64,000 bases of DNA from Pseudorasbora parva (GCF_024679245.1 NC_090191.1:3244778-3308777); one strand, 5' to 3'; shown: positions 10,679-22,464, counted from the first letter of the stretch. Numbers and translations: made by a program. The notes: generated from the sequence alone by a model not told the origin.

Positions 10679-11049
10679 TCAGACTGAGGGACGTAACTTT
10701 ATAAGTTGTTTTTTATCAAATATCTTGCATTTTTTATTTTTTTTATTTTCAGAAGCAAAGAATACAAATAAATACTTGCATTATTGCCGAAAATTATAGA
10801 CACTGTGCACATTTTATTAATTATTTTCCAAGTACAAATTCAGCGAAGAACCTCAGGGACATGACAAAATGCTTGAAAAAAAATATTTAAATGCAATAAT
10901 TATTTGTATTCATTATAAAGGACATACCAAAGTATTGTGAAAAGCTTTTAACATTTCATTTTGGTGAGCCACCACTTTCAAAAATCTAGGGGACTGAAAT
11001 ATTACAGAATCCCAGGAATGACCCATATATAAATAAAAACTGGTGTGTT

Positions 11050-11298
11050 TGGCCATGAACAGAATCTCACATATTAGATGTGGTTCAAATTCTTTCTTTG
11101 GTAGATTTTTTTTAGCACATTATCGAACAAAATGCATTTAAATATAAATAAAGAAAGCAAATTATGTGTTTTATTGTTTGTATGTGAATGTCTCTACACA
11201 TCTGTGACTTGAGATCAGGACTTTTATTTTGTAGTGGAGATGTGACGTCATAAGGCTGCGCCGCGCTCCTGCATCTGTTGTGATTCTGCTGAAGAAAG
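11050..11298 (+). promoter_or_regulatory. Gene B promoter and non-coding exon 1
   Basis: A block containing gaacagaatctcacatatta, then tgtctctacacatctgtgac, then a perfect cAMP-response-type TGACGTCA (11243-11250) and a GC-rich stretch (aaggctgcgccgcgctcctg) ends at gaagaaag with a donor GT at 11299. The same block recurs before genes C (29543) and D (46340). It is a CRE-containing promoter with a short 5' UTR exon. No TATA box is evident at the usual distance. Confidence 0.75.
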
Positions 11299-11675
11299 GT
11301 TTGTGTTTTAAGCTTTTAAAGTGTTTAAATTAATACAAACTGTTCAGGCACTTTAACAATTTTAACAAGAACGGCTAAAAGGAATGTGTGATTATTGAAT
11401 GCAACATTGTAATTCTTTATCTAACATTAATGAACGTTATTTTGTATGAGTATGAATGGGGCGTTTATAGCGCTTTCATACGTTATTGATGTTCACCCAA
11501 AGCGCTTTACACTCGTGTCAGGGTCTCTGCTCAACATCCTACAGTACATTTGTCTCTAAACTCTCTCTATACACTACCACAATTACATTATTGACATTTA
11601 AATGACTGACAGCCCAAATCCCTTTGGATTTCCAGTCCTCCAAATACAGACTTTCTGCCAAATACTGTCGTGAGG

Positions 11676-13412
11676 TAGGGCTGTAACAATTTGACCTAAA
11701 ATCAAAACCTTGATAAATCGAACATTTTACCTCAATTACGATTAATGAATGATTATTTTGCCCTCATAGTTCACTGCTAAGTTTTGTTCATCTACTAAAG
11801 GTGGGACATTTTTTTAATGAAAAGGTACATTTCTTTGCAATTTTAAATTACTTGAAGGAAACAGCTTCCTTTCAGCAGTTACTGAATATGGGTCGTAACA
11901 TTTCTTACAGATTCTGTTTGTTGTACATCATACAGATAAATTGGCACAGTAGGCCTACATTACATAAATTTAAATTTATCAATGAGAGCGATTATGTGTA
12001 TGAATTTAGCCCTATTTGCATGGGACTAGTATCTGAATGGTGTGTTTAATATTATTATTAAAACTTTTATTAATGAAAAACATAACAACAGAACAGTACA
12101 ATGACAAGCTCGCTTAAATGGGCGCTTTTACATTTAGCTTTGAAACTGAATCTTCCGCAGTAGGCTATACTGTCAGCTTCTCACTCAATAAATTAAATCT
12201 GACTCCTGCCGCCGGTCTTTGCTCAGTTCAGTTTTAATTGTGGCGTCTGTTTAGCCTAGAAATCTAGCCCAACCCTAGTGACAGCAAATTTAATCTGCCC
12301 GCGAGTGTCATCTAGCAACTCTCAATACCCTTCTGAGCTGTATTCCCCTAACTCTTGCCGGGCCAATCACATCGTGTATAGAGTCGGTGGGCGGGGCCAT
12401 AATGACGACGGCCGAGTTGCGTTTGCGTGCTTCTAGTAAACACAGAAACTGGCGAACGGCGGTCTTTCGAATCAGCTTTGACTGCGACTCTGGAAGACTT
12501 GGAGTTAAGCTTTTCTCTGAGAAAAGAACAAAGAACGGCACTGAAGTCATTCTTAAAAAGGGAAGATGTGTTCGAGTTTAGCCGACCGGATACGGTGAAT
12601 GTTTAATCAGTCAGCGAGCTCTCCTTCACCTTCGTTGCTCTGGTTGGTGTAGCGCTATCCTATCGCGTGCAGAGGGAGTTTGAAAGGCAACCGTTTATCC
12701 CGCCCCTCAGATTGAGCTGTCAATGGTGAGTTTCCAGACCAAACATCTTGATGTGGCTCTGGCTTGTCAGGCTAGCGTCTGTTCTCTAACTCAACAAAAT
12801 AATTTTTATTATTATAAAACTATCAAAATGATTTTGATGACTGTTTCTGATTTCATACAGGTATAACTATAATGTAAAAACACTTGACATCATATCCGGG
12901 AGATAAGTCAGTAAATTCGAGTAAAATCACAGGCTTTGCTTATCCCGTGCGAATGTGTCACGCAAAACTCAGATGTGGGGGAGTAATTTCTAAATCACAG
13001 AGGTCCCTAGATAATACTAATCCCGTGTGAATAGGGCTTTAGTCACTGTTTCTATTAATTATGAAGCTGTGGTTTGTAGTTACCTCAAAGGTAGACAAAT
13101 ATATGCTATAATGGTTGACTTTCTAACCTACTTTAGTGATAATAAAGGACAGCGTTTAGTTTATGCGCGATCTGACTTCAGGGCGTGGTATAGCACCGCT
13201 TATAAGAACATTGATTAACTTTTCTCTGTAAAACAATAGTTCTGAGCATCCAGACTGTATAAACAAAGATAACTTTCTGTGCCTGCAAACTGATGTGACT
13301 GACAGGATGGAGTCACGTGACTAAAACCGAAATAACCGAGATGAGAAAATTATTACGTTTAGCGGTTATGGATCTCGGTTTCGATTACTTTTCGATTAAT
13401 CGCCCAGCCTTA
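11676..13412. mobile_element. hAT-like non-autonomous element (TAGGGCTG ends)
   Basis: The ends TAGGGCTGTAAC and (inverted) TAAGGCTGGGCGATTAATCG bound about 1.7 kb. Flanking 8-mers TCGTGAGG (11668-11675) and TGGTGAGG (13413-13420) match at 7 of 8 positions, fitting a hAT target duplication. No transposase is visible. A 9-bp-duplication element (12252-12774) is inserted inside it. It lies in the first intron of gene B. Confidence 0.7.
12252..12774 (+). mobile_element. MULE-like non-autonomous element, copy 1 (9-bp TSD)
   Basis: Starts TAGCCTAGAAATCTAG, ends GCTTGTCAGGCTA, flanked by perfect GCGTCTGTT at 12243-12251 and 12775-12783. A homologous copy is found in opposite orientation at 20912-21420 and at 44449-44988. 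The 9-bp duplication and short imperfect ends suggest the Mutator-like superfamily. It contains a short conserved frame (LGVKLFSEKRTKNGTEVILK). Confidence 0.8.
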
Positions 13413-13420
13413 TGGTGAGG

Positions 13421-13770
13421 TGTGAGTGTGACGTTATGTTAGGACAATAGTTTCCATTAGAGCAGCTCTCAGCCTTGAAAAACAAAAGTTTAACTGGTAA
13501 CAAAGTAACACGCAGCTTAGAAAATAGTGTATTCCACCCAGTTTGTTAAAGATTGCATTGGGGACAATAAACTAAAAAGAGTGGCAAATTTAATTGAAGG
13601 ATTTTAATCATTTAAATTTCAGAACACCAGTCGTAATGTCCAAATCCCCAAATGTCCAATAATCTCCTTTTCAAAATTCAAAATCGCTTCCAAAAATGGT
13701 TTCGTTGGAGATTTCAGCCTTCTCTCTGTCAGCTGTTGGTTTCACCCTTTTCTCTGTAGGAGTTTTACTT
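13421..13770. other. Intron 1 of gene B, no feature seen
   Basis: AT-rich non-coding sequence between two transposons; nothing recognisable. Confidence 0.6.
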
Positions 13771-14352
13771 AAGCCCCTTTCACACTGCGATTCCGGCAAA
13801 CACACGGATAATGCGACCCGGCATTTGTTCCCGGGCCGCTAGATTTGGTCCATTCACACTGCCAGCGAAATACCGTAATATGAGCGCTTTCACACACAAC
13901 CCGTAACGGTCCCGGGTCGAGTTGACACGTGACATCCTGATGTGACGGATAACGGCGAGCGATCTCAGCTTCAGCGCGGATAGTAAGGAGCTCCGTGGTC
14001 TCGACTTGTGTCCAGTTTGCGCACATTTCTGCTTGTTTAATTTTAGTTTCTTTTGTATACGAACACTCTCTGCGTTTAAAACACCGACTAGCTCTTCTGG
14101 CACTGCAGATTTTTGTTATTGAAAAACAAGCTCTAGGAGTCGCACGATAACTACGCACACGCTGCGGCATTAGTTTTGGCTTTTGTTCACACAGCGCTCG
14201 TCCCGGGTCGAATCCCGCAATGTTACTAAGTCCCCGACCCGGGTCGAATTCGGTAATCAATCCCGGGACGTGGTTGCTTTCACACAGAAGGCGACCCGGC
14301 AATGTTCCGGGAATATTGCGGGTCCGACGTGCAGTGAACGTGAAAGGGGCTT
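13771..14352. mobile_element. MITE with AAGCCCCTTTCAC ends
   Basis: Left AAGCCCCTTTCACACTGC is the inverted match of right GTGAAAGGGGCTT. The interior is rich in repeated cccgggtcgaat-like motifs and ctttcacac boxes. Frames on the minus strand (up to about 200 codons) show no domain and follow from GC-rich repeats. A target duplication is not clear. Confidence 0.7.
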
Positions 14353-14773
14353 TGGTCTTGAAGGACAGGAGCACCCTCTTTTATTTTGAACAGAAACCTT
14401 CATTGCGTAGTCGTCATGCTCCTTATCTCTGGCCTCAACTTTCTTTTAAATATTAGGTGTCATATCTTTACCTTTGGAGTCTAGTTTTAGTTTGACATAA
14501 AACAGTTGAAATTACTCACTTTAAGCAAACTTTTGGGAACAACTATCACAAGCACGACCGCTCAACCCGCCATCTTTGCACCGCCCCTATTCAACTGAAT
14601 CACACAGGATGATTCACTGAGTCGACTCACTCGATTCACCTCAAACACTGACGACTCCTGCTGGTCAAAACACTGTAAATGCACCGAGAAAAACAACCGT
14701 TTATAATGACAACTTCTGCAAACCAACTGCTAAAGTTTTCATTGAACGGTAATCTACTTTATATAAACTAAAC

Positions 14774-16102
14774 TGCCGTATTTCCTCAAATAAAAGCCTG
14801 TAGTCAATTAAACGCCGGGCCTCTGATTGTGGCCGAGGGTGTGGTCAGCACAAACAAATAAAAGCCGGAGGAAAATGAGTGGATAATCTCCTAAATGCCG
14901 TTAATTTAATGTGAAACCATCCTGATGCCACGCGCCCGATGCGAGTCATGACAGTGCGACACACACTAATCCTGGTCTCTTCTGTAGTTAACCTAAAAAC
15001 TTTACAGGGATTGCTTTGTAAATTAAACTGAGAACATAACGGATGCATGTGCCATTATAGGCTACTGTAGTCTATGAGAGATGCGACGTCTACAAAGGCA
15101 GGCTACAAATGTTGATCTTCACAATGCGTGCGCCTCAATCTGCTCTGTCAGTAGTCAGGGCACTGATCAGGGAGTCAGCCCATTGACTTACCGGTATGTC
15201 CTGATCAGTGCCGTGACTACTGATATTAAGACGCACCTAATATTAGCCTCTCGTCTCTTTTATGTCTTAAGGGTGTCGCACCCAAGCCTCTAATCTCAGC
15301 TCCGCGCAGCCCCGTCTCACGCATTATTTATACTTTCGCCCGTCTCCGCTCTGCGAGCCTCCGCTGACTGTGCACGCTCCTCCCCAAACTGACGAGGCGT
15401 TTATACTCGACGCGCTCGCTGTTGTGCTATTGTTTGAAACGACAGAGGGCGATTCGGAGTAATTGTTCTATAAACCAACGCATCGAGAAAAAGTGGGCTT
15501 ACGTGCACAGGTGATATTTATTTTAGTACATTTCACCAAAAACCACACTACAAAAGAATCGTGTAAAACTCAGTAAACCTTGGCTTGATATTATTACTTG
15601 TGACATGAGAACAAAATATGCACTAAATTAACGATCTCTTAAATATTTCCTAATTTCACTAAACTTTAATGTTGGGATTTATTTATTATTTATTTATTTT
15701 AAAATGGCTTATTTCTACTTTTGTAGGCTCATTCAGTAAATATAAGCACCTAATTTGTATGTGCAAACTGGGGCCGGTGTGATGAGACGTCATGCTCGGC
15801 TAGATTCGCCGAGAACTCGTTCATCTTCGGATGCGGAGCTGCGCGCGGAATTACAAAAAATGCGTATTATTTTGTAGTATGGTGATATTTTTGCAAATGT
15901 TTCTTAAATAAATCAATGTTATTTGTCCACTGGAACAATCACTTTAAACTGAAAATGGTTTACTTAAAGCAATTATATTTCAAACAGATGGAATTAGAAA
16001 TACAGGCCTGCCCCTAATAAAAGCCTGCTTCAAACAAAAGCCGGTTCCCATCGGCAGTTCAGGTAAATAAAGGCCCCGGTCTTTATTTGAGGAATTACGG
16101 TA
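14774..16102. mobile_element. DNA element with (TA)CCGTAATTCCTCAAATAAA ends
   Basis: Left tgCCGTATTTCCTCAAATAAAA and right (inverted) TACCGTAATTCCTCAAATAA bound about 1.33 kb with no transposase frame. A partial copy in the opposite direction occurs near 26850-27010 (the same ggagtaattattctataaacc stretch). It lies in intron 1 of gene B. Confidence 0.65.
15148..15223. repeat. Long hairpin: 24-nt arms, 28-nt loop
   Basis: 15148-15171 and 15200-15223 are reverse complements with one mismatch in 24, separated by 28 nt. The hairpin sits inside the element at 14774-16102. Confidence 0.85.
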
Positions 16103-16323
16103 TGTCTAAAATGAGCCTACTATATAGTTTTTAAGCTAGTTTTGAGTGTTTTTAAGTCCATTAACTTTCTCTTACTCTCTTACCAGTGACTGAACTAGAG
16201 CTGAATGAGACACACAGAGATTTAGTTTTGATGTTTTTCTTTCTGTTAATTATTCTCATCTTAAACAGGACAAACACACTGAAAAACTCCTGGTGAAGCG
16301 ACTGAGATCCACGTGTTAGAAAG

Positions 16324-16495
16324 ATGGAGTTTATTAAAGAGGAGAGTGAAGACCTGAAGATTGAAAATGTACTCAGTTTGAAACATGAAGAAACTGAGAC
16401 ACAAACAAAGATGGCGTTTATTAAAGAGGAAAGTGAAGACGTGAAGATTCAAGAAACATTGCGAATCAAACATGAAGAAATTGAGACACAAACAG
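16324..16495 (+). CDS. Gene B: exon 2 with a doubled FiNZ domain
   Basis: Codes for 57 residues plus one base. It starts at ATG 16324 (aaagATGG context) and ends at donor GT 16496 in phase 1, which joins in frame to the finger exon at 24943. The peptide is two tandem FiNZ modules: MEFIKEESEDLKIENV..KHEETETQT, then K, then MAFIKEESEDVKIQET..KHEEIETQT. The second begins with its own Met, so the exon arose by internal duplication of the whole coding unit. The exon probably starts at acceptor 16195-16196; an extra 54-bp leader before ATG (with an AG at 16268-16269) offers an alternative. FiNZ domains are cyprinid-specific, acidic and lysine-rich, and associated with transposon-repressing zinc-finger proteins. 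Confidence 0.88.
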
Positions 16496-16699
16496 GTTGG
16501 TTTCATTCTCAAAGCTGAACTATTCATATATTCAGATTAACTATTAATTTTGACTCGCCTGTTTCTTAAAAATGGTTTAACCTCTTAGGATCGTCAGACT
16601 ACTGATTAGAATCGATATTTAATTGAAAAGGACATTATTGATTACTCTAACTTAAAGCACACAGACTTTTTTGTCCGTCTCCGTACCACAATATCTCGC

Positions 16700-17634
16700 T
16701 AGACTAAACTGTGACGAGATTTCTCGTCAAGGTGAAAAGCTGTCTCGTCATATAGAGTGTGAGGGTGAAGTTTATATTACGCCTCAACTCTAGTTTTGCT
16801 TTTTATAGAAATAAAAACAATTGAATTCAGGTGGATAATCATAACAGTCGCTTTAATTCCATCAGTTCATCTAGAACGAGTTGTTCCCAGCAGTGATCGC
16901 GTAACAAGAAGACAAGCGTTTGTTATGAATGTGTTACGTGTTAGTGAAGCGCTCGCATTGAGCTGTTGTGTTACATGTTAGTGGACTAGATCGTGGTGGA
17001 GGATCCCTTGCGCAGCAAAACCGCCAGACTTATATTTTAAACTGCACGTTTAGCACCACCGCACCCTAATCACAGAGTATAGCACGATCGCGAAATATAA
17101 AGTGAAAGTAAACGGGAACGCGCATTCAAACGCGATTTCAATACGTTACCGCTGTTTGAAAGCAACTCCCTGAGGTACGCGAATATCTCCCAATATGAAA
17201 ACTCTATTTGTAGTTAACCATCTCTTATCTCTGTATCATGCTTGAAGAAAATTGCTCTCTATTTGCACTTTGAATATTGAGTACTTTGATTATGGTTATT
17301 GTTTGCAACGAGATCTATGATCTATGCATCTATGATCAATTTGTAGGAAGCAGTTTAATTAGGAGGTCAAAAGAAGCTTGTGCAGTTCTAAGGTCTGAAG
17401 AGAAAATCATACAGGAAATAATACAATACGGCTGTCTTTTATGATAATTCATGCTCAGAACGAAGCCTAGAAATGAAATGCCATTAATTACAAGATGATT
17501 AGTTAAAACATTTCAAATGCACCTGCAAACTATTTTTAATTTCTAGTCATGTATTTCATCATTGTGGATTTCTTAAAAATACTATGCAAAAATCTTGTCT
17601 CGTCTCGTGAGATTAGTGTCTCGTCACACCCCTA
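16700..17634. mobile_element. Possible DNA element with TAGGGGTGTGACGAGACAC end
   Basis: The right end (inverted) reads TAGGGGTGTGACGAGACAC and is followed inward by clusters of gtctcgtc/gacgagat motifs. Similar clusters near 16700-16760 may mark the other end, but no matching terminal repeat is clear. No coding region. Confidence 0.4.
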
Positions 17635-18085
17635 TCTGATCTGAAAGATGAGTGCTGCGTTTATTATGCTAATATCTTGAGTGTTAAATTTAAAAAATAA
17701 ATAAAAGTACAAACACGCCCACTCCCATCAAGCATTCACACGTTCAAATGAACCGCACTAACAGAGCAATCGCACCAGGGTTCGTTTTAATCAAACCAAA
17801 CATGCCAAGTGTGAAAGCACACTAAGATTTTACAAACCCGATTCCAAAAAAGTTGGGACACTGTACAAATTGTGAATAAAAAAGGAATGCAATAATTTAC
17901 AAATCTCTTAAACTTATTATATTCACAATGGAATATACACTAACCTAAAGGATTTTTAGGAACACCTGTTCAATTTCTCATTCATGCAATTATCTAATCA
18001 ACCAATCACATGGCAGTTGCTTCAATGCATTTAGGGGTGTGGTCCTGATCAAGACAATCTCCTGAACTCCAAACTGAATGTCAGA

Positions 18086-18687
18086 ATGGGAAAGAAAGGT
18101 GATTTAAGCAATTTTGAGTGTAGCATGGTTGCTGATGCCAGACGGGCCGGTCTGAGTACTTCAGCATCTGCTCAGTTACTGGGATTTTCACGCACAACCA
18201 TTTCTAGGGTTTACAAAGAATGATGTGAAAAGGGAAAAACATCCAGTATGCAGCAGTCCTGTGTGCGAAAATCCCTTATTGATGCTAGAGGTCAGAGGAG
18301 AATGGGCTGACTGATTCAAACTGATAGAAAAGCAACTTTGACTGAAATAACCACTTGTTACAACCGAGGTATGCAGCAAAGCATTTGTAGCGGATGGACC
18401 ACACACAACCTTGAGGCGGATGGGCTACAACAGCAGAAGACCCCACCGGGTACCACTCATCTCTACCACAAATCGGAAAAAGAGGCTACCATTTGCACGA
18501 GCTCACCAAAATTGGACAGTTGAAGACTGGAAAAATGTTCCTGGTCTGATGAGTCTCGATTTCTGCTGAGACATTCAGATGGTAGCGTCGGAATTTGGCG
18601 TAAACAGAATGAGAACATGGATCCATCATGCCTTGCTACCACTGTGCAGGCTGCTGGTGGTGGTGTAATGGTGTGGGGGATGTTTTC
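18086..18687 (+). pseudogene. Inner Tc1-like transposase, N-terminal part
   Basis: From ATG 18086 the frame reads MGKKGDLSNFECSMVADARR, then SASAQLLGFSRTTISRVYKE, the helix-turn-helix of a Tc1 transposase, then stops and frameshifts. The C-terminal part continues on the other strand at 19315-19773 because of the inversion (read there: FQQDNAP-type sequence is not intact). Inactive. Confidence 0.7.
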
Positions 18688-18777
18688 CACTTTGCCACAG
18701 TCCATTTTAAATGATTCTTGGCCCAAAGAAAACACCTGCACTTCTGGATCATGTTTAGATATGGCTTCTTTTTAAAC

Positions 18778-19146
18778 CTATAGAGTTTTAGCCAGCAACA
18801 GTGAATGGCATGGAGGATTGTGTTCACAAACAATGTTTTCTGGAAGTATTCCTGAGCCCATGTTGTGATTTCCATTAGAGTAGCATTCCTGTATGTGATG
18901 CAGTGCCATCTGCAAAGGGCCCAACGATTTTTCAGATTCTTTGAATCTTTGGATGATATTATGCACTGTAGGTGATGATAATTGGCAAAGTGTTTGAAGT
19001 TTTCTTTGAGAAACTCCTTTCTGATATTGCTCCAGCATTGGGGGAATTGGTGATCCTCTGCCCATTTTGACTTCTGAGAGACACTGGCACTCTGAGAGGC
19101 TCTTTTTATACCCAGTCATGTTGCCAATTGACCTAATAAGTTGCAA
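18778..19146 (-). pseudogene. Outer Tc1-like transposase, N-terminal fragment
   Basis: Minus-strand frame beginning near 19146 with SIGNMTGYKK, SLSECQCLSEVKMGRGSPIP, MLEQYQKG, SQRKLQTLCQLSSPTVHNII and QRFKESEKSLGPLQ. This is the DNA-binding part of the outer-family transposase, lying inside the inverted segment. Truncated; the plus-strand continuation is at 19779 onwards. Confidence 0.65.
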
Positions 19147-20372
19147 ATTGGTCCTCCAGCTGTTACTGATATATTTACATTTAACTTTTCTGGCCTCGTA
19201 TTGCTACCTGTCCCGACTTTTTTGGAATGTGTAGCTCTCATGAAATCCAAAATGAGCCAATATTTGGCATGACATTTCAAAATGTCTCACTTTCAACATT
19301 TGATATGTTATCTACACTCACCTAAAGGATTATTAGGAACACCATACTACTACTTTTTTTGACTCCCTTTCACCTTCATAGCTGCCTTCATTCTACGTGG
19401 CATTGATTCAACAAGGTGCTGAAAGCATTCTTTAGAAATGTTGGCCCATATTAATAGGATAGCATCTTGCAGTTGATGGAGATTTGTGGGATGCACATCC
19501 AGGGCACGAAGCTCCCGTTCCACCACATCTCAAATATGCTCTATTGGGTTGAGATCTGGTGACTGTGGTGCCATTTTAGTACAGTGAACTCATTGTCATG
19601 TTCAAGAAACAAAAATGAAATGATTCAAGCTTTGTGACATGGTGCATTATCCTGCTGGAAGTAGCCATCAGAGGATGGTGATCAAAAGGGATGGACATGG
19701 TCAGAAACAATGCTCAGGTAGGCCGTGGCATTTAAATGCCTAATTGGCACTAAGGGGCCAAAAGTGTGCCAAGAAAAATGTTCTGTGGTCAGACAAATCA
19801 AAATGTTATTTTTTGGAAAACTGGGACGCCATGTCATCCGGACTAATGAGGACAAGGAAAACCCAAGTTGTTATCAGAGCTCAGTTCAGAAGCTTGCATC
19901 TCTGATGGTATCTAAGTTCTAGAACAATATATGCTCCAATCCAGACGTCATCTCTTTCAGGAAAGACCTTGCATTTTCCAACATGACAATGCCAGACCAC
20001 ATACTGCATCAATTACAACATCATAGCTGCATAGAAGAAGGATCCGGCACTGAAATGGCCAGCCTGCAGTCCAGATCTTTCACCCATAGAAAACATTTGG
20101 TGCATCATAAAGAGGAAGATGCGACAAAGAAGACCTTAGACAGTTGAGCAACTAGAAGCCTGTATTAGACAAGAATGGGACAACATTCCTATTCCTAAAC
20201 TTGACCAACTTGTCTCCTCAGTCCCCAGACGTTTGCAGACTGTTATAAAAAGAAGAGGGGATGCCACACAGTGGTAAACATAACCTTGTCCAAACCTGTT
20301 TGAGATGTGTTGATGCCATGAAATTTAAAATCAACATTTTGTAGTGTCCCAACTTGTTTGGCATTAGGTTTG

Positions 20373-20480
20373 TACTCTAGGATCATTGTCCAACAAATTG
20401 TTTATTTTTTTAGAAAGTCCTGACTCATGTCTGAGTCAGGTGTAGTTTATGCTTAAAAGTATATTCATCTGCCAAAAGTC
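20373..20480 (+). other. Intron segment shared with gene A
   Basis: Homologous to 1281-1370 downstream of the same Tc1-like family in gene A. Confidence 0.6.
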
Positions 20481-20689
20481 ATTTTTGTTTGTTCAAATAG
20501 ACTGTATGTTCTGAAACAGTTCTTAAACTCTTCAAGAAGTGTTTGAGCAGATAATTATTCTTAGTAGTCTTGAATGCTTTAATCCATCGCTCAAATAATA
20601 TACCCTTCTCTCGAGCAAATTCAACATATGTTGAACACTTAACTATAATCCTCAAGTACTTCATCCAAGTGGATGCTGCACAATGGTGG

Positions 20690-20803
20690 TGGTTGAGGAG
20701 AGACCCCTGAAATGAGTGTGAAGCGCTTTAGGTGTACAGTAGTACATTTGAAAGCGCTATATAAATGCCTCATTCATTCATTCATTCATTCATTCATTCA
20801 TAC
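20690..20803 (+). repeat. Retroposon-type 3' tail with (ATTC)n
   Basis: A stretch with gaagcgctttaggtg and gaaagcgctatataaatgc followed by seven to eight ATTC repeats. This is a common tail of fish SINE/LINE copies. No body can be assigned. Confidence 0.55.
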
Positions 20804-20911
20804 TTGCCCATTTGAACAAAGAATGACATTCTTTACTACTTTGCAATGAACAAAGCAAAGCAAGGCAATTTGATTAGTATAGCACATTTCATACGCAGTG
20901 GCAATTCAAAG

Positions 20912-21420
20912 TAGACCCACATCAAGATGTTTTGTCTGGAAACTCATCATTGACAGCCCAATCTGAGGGGCAGGATAAATGGTTGTCTTTAATACTTCCT
21001 CTGCACGCAGTAGGATAGAGCTACAACTGACCAGAATAACAGAGAAGCGGAGCTAGTTGATAGATTAAACTTTCGCCGTATTTGGTCAGCAAAACTCAGA
21101 ACACAGCTTCCCTTTTTAAGAATGACTTCAGTGCTGTTCTTTGTTCTTTTCTCAGAGAAAAGCTTAACTCCAAGTCTTCCAGAGTCGCGGTCCAAGCTGA
21201 TTCAAAAGAGCGCTGTTCGCCAGCTTCTGTGTTTACTAGTAGCACGCAAGCGCGACTCTGTCGTCATTGTGTTAAGCCCCGCCCACTGACTCTATACACG
21301 ATGTGATTGGCCTGACCAGAGTTTGGTTTTTACAGCTCAGGAGTGTATTGAGAATTGCTAGATGACACTCGTGGCAGATTAGATTTGCTGCCGCTAAGGT
21401 GCGTTTAGATTTCTAGGCTA
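20912..21420 (-). mobile_element. MULE-like non-autonomous element, copy 2 (9-bp TSD)
   Basis: Flanked by perfect AATTCAAAG at 20903-20911 and 21421-21429. It is homologous to 12252-12774 in reverse orientation, ends in TTTCTAGGCTA, and has lost about 12 bases just inside the left end. Insertion into a LINE gives a clean before/after boundary. Confidence 0.85.
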
Positions 21421-21479
21421 AATTCAAAGTGCTTTACATAGAAATTAATTAAAATAGTGAGAGCATGCATAAGAAATAA

Positions 21480-22010
21480 GAATACTGAAGATAGTTTTGG
21501 CACATCCAGTTGTTAACTTCATCAATGCATTTGCACAGGAAGTCAATGGGGATGTAGTCATTCGTTGATAGTGCTAAGAATTGACCATTATGACACTCCA
21601 CATGTCATGGATGTCCACTCAGACTTATGGTCTCCTATACTCAGATAATAACCTCTCCCTTCTAAGTATGACCTGAACCATTTGAGGACCATCCCAGAAA
21701 GCTTGACCCAGTTTTACAGCCTGTCAAGAAGTATGGTGTGGTCAACAGTGTCGAATTCAGCACTGAGGTCCAGTAGAACCAGAATTGATGTTTTGACTGT
21801 ATCAAAATTTAAGCGAATATCATTTATAATCTTTATGAGCGCTGTCTCTGTGCTGTGATGCGGTCGAAAACCAGATTTAAAAAATGGTCAAAGTATCCGT
21901 TGGAACTTAATTTGTTCAGCTGATTGAAAACAACTTTTTCAATTGTCTTGCCTATGAAGGGGAAATTGGAGATTGTCTGTAGTTGCTCAATATGGAGTTA
22001 TTTTTCAGGA
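21480..22010 (-). pseudogene. Non-LTR reverse transcriptase fragment
   Basis: Minus-strand reading with frameshifts gives RPISNLPFIGKTIEKVVFNQ, then LVLLDLSAEFDTVDHTILLD, then WVKLSGMVLKWFRSYLEGR. These are RT motifs of L2/CR1-type LINEs, the DTVDH motif carrying one catalytic aspartate. The FADD box and C-terminus are missing. Confidence 0.75.
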
Positions 22011-22464
22011 GAGGCTTAGCTACTGTGGTTTTGGAAAAGTCCTTTAGAGAAGTGAGGAGTTTAGCACTTTTAGGAGATATAAGTGGCTTCTAAACAGTTA
22101 AACACACTTTTGAATAAATAAGTGTGTCAAGGGCGCAGGTTGATGTTTTAAGGTGCTGTACTGTTTCTTCAAATATTTTACCGTCAATTGCTTCAAAATC
22201 AGACATTGTAACTTTCTGAGGTTCTGAAAAGGTGAAACAAAGGTGATTATTCTATGCCACATTAACCCAATTTAATCCCAAATTTTTTCTTGCAATTTGG
22301 GAACATGCAATTTATTCTTTAGACCTCCCTTACACAAACTTTATGCCACCTTTGATTTTATGTTGGTTAAGTTACTGAAATACTAGGTTTTTATACCCAG
22401 TCACAATAGTGACAGGTGGGAAACAGCATAGTCAGAATTCACACAAATTATTCAATTAGACCTA

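Larger units (their letters stand above)
9437..11025 (-). mobile_element. DNA transposon with TGGGTCATTCCTGGGA ends
   Basis: The left end TGGGTCATTCCTGGGAATC is matched in inverted orientation by the right end GATTCCTGGG-type sequence (cagaatcccaggaatgaccca) at 11025. The inverted repeats continue into an aatatt run. AT-rich flanks hide any target duplication. It carries a transposase-like pseudogene on the minus strand and a cluster of 15-bp motifs. It splits the upstream region of gene B, as the paralogous region of gene D lacks it. Confidence 0.75.
17833..20372 (+). mobile_element. Composite of two nested Tc1-like elements scrambled by an inversion
   Basis: The outer element has GATTCCAAAAAAGTTGGGAC-type ends (17833; 20372) with flanking TA. 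A second Tc1-like element (ends CACTMACCTAAAGGATTWTT) was inserted in it at a TA (17936-17937 and 19313-19314). Segment 18688-19773 is now reversed: it carries the outer element antisense (18688-19314) and then the 3' half of the inner element antisense (19315-19773). Reversing it joins gggggatgttttc to ttggcacac and rebuilds both elements. It lies in intron 2 of gene B at the same site as the 861-1280 fragment in gene A. Confidence 0.8.
20850..22230 (-). mobile_element. LINE fragment (L2/CR1-like) interrupted by a MULE-like element
   Basis: The sequence gtatagcacatttcatac..ggcaattcaaag runs into the 9-bp-TSD element at 20912 and resumes at 21421 as aattcaaagtgctttacata, a common fish LINE-associated stretch. 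It is followed by an antisense reverse-transcriptase remnant. Non-functional. Confidence 0.6.

Noticed and set aside
13769..14374. 201-codon minus-strand frame
   Set aside because: Lies exactly within the AAGCCCCTTTCAC-ended MITE, starts and ends in its terminal repeats and has no domain.
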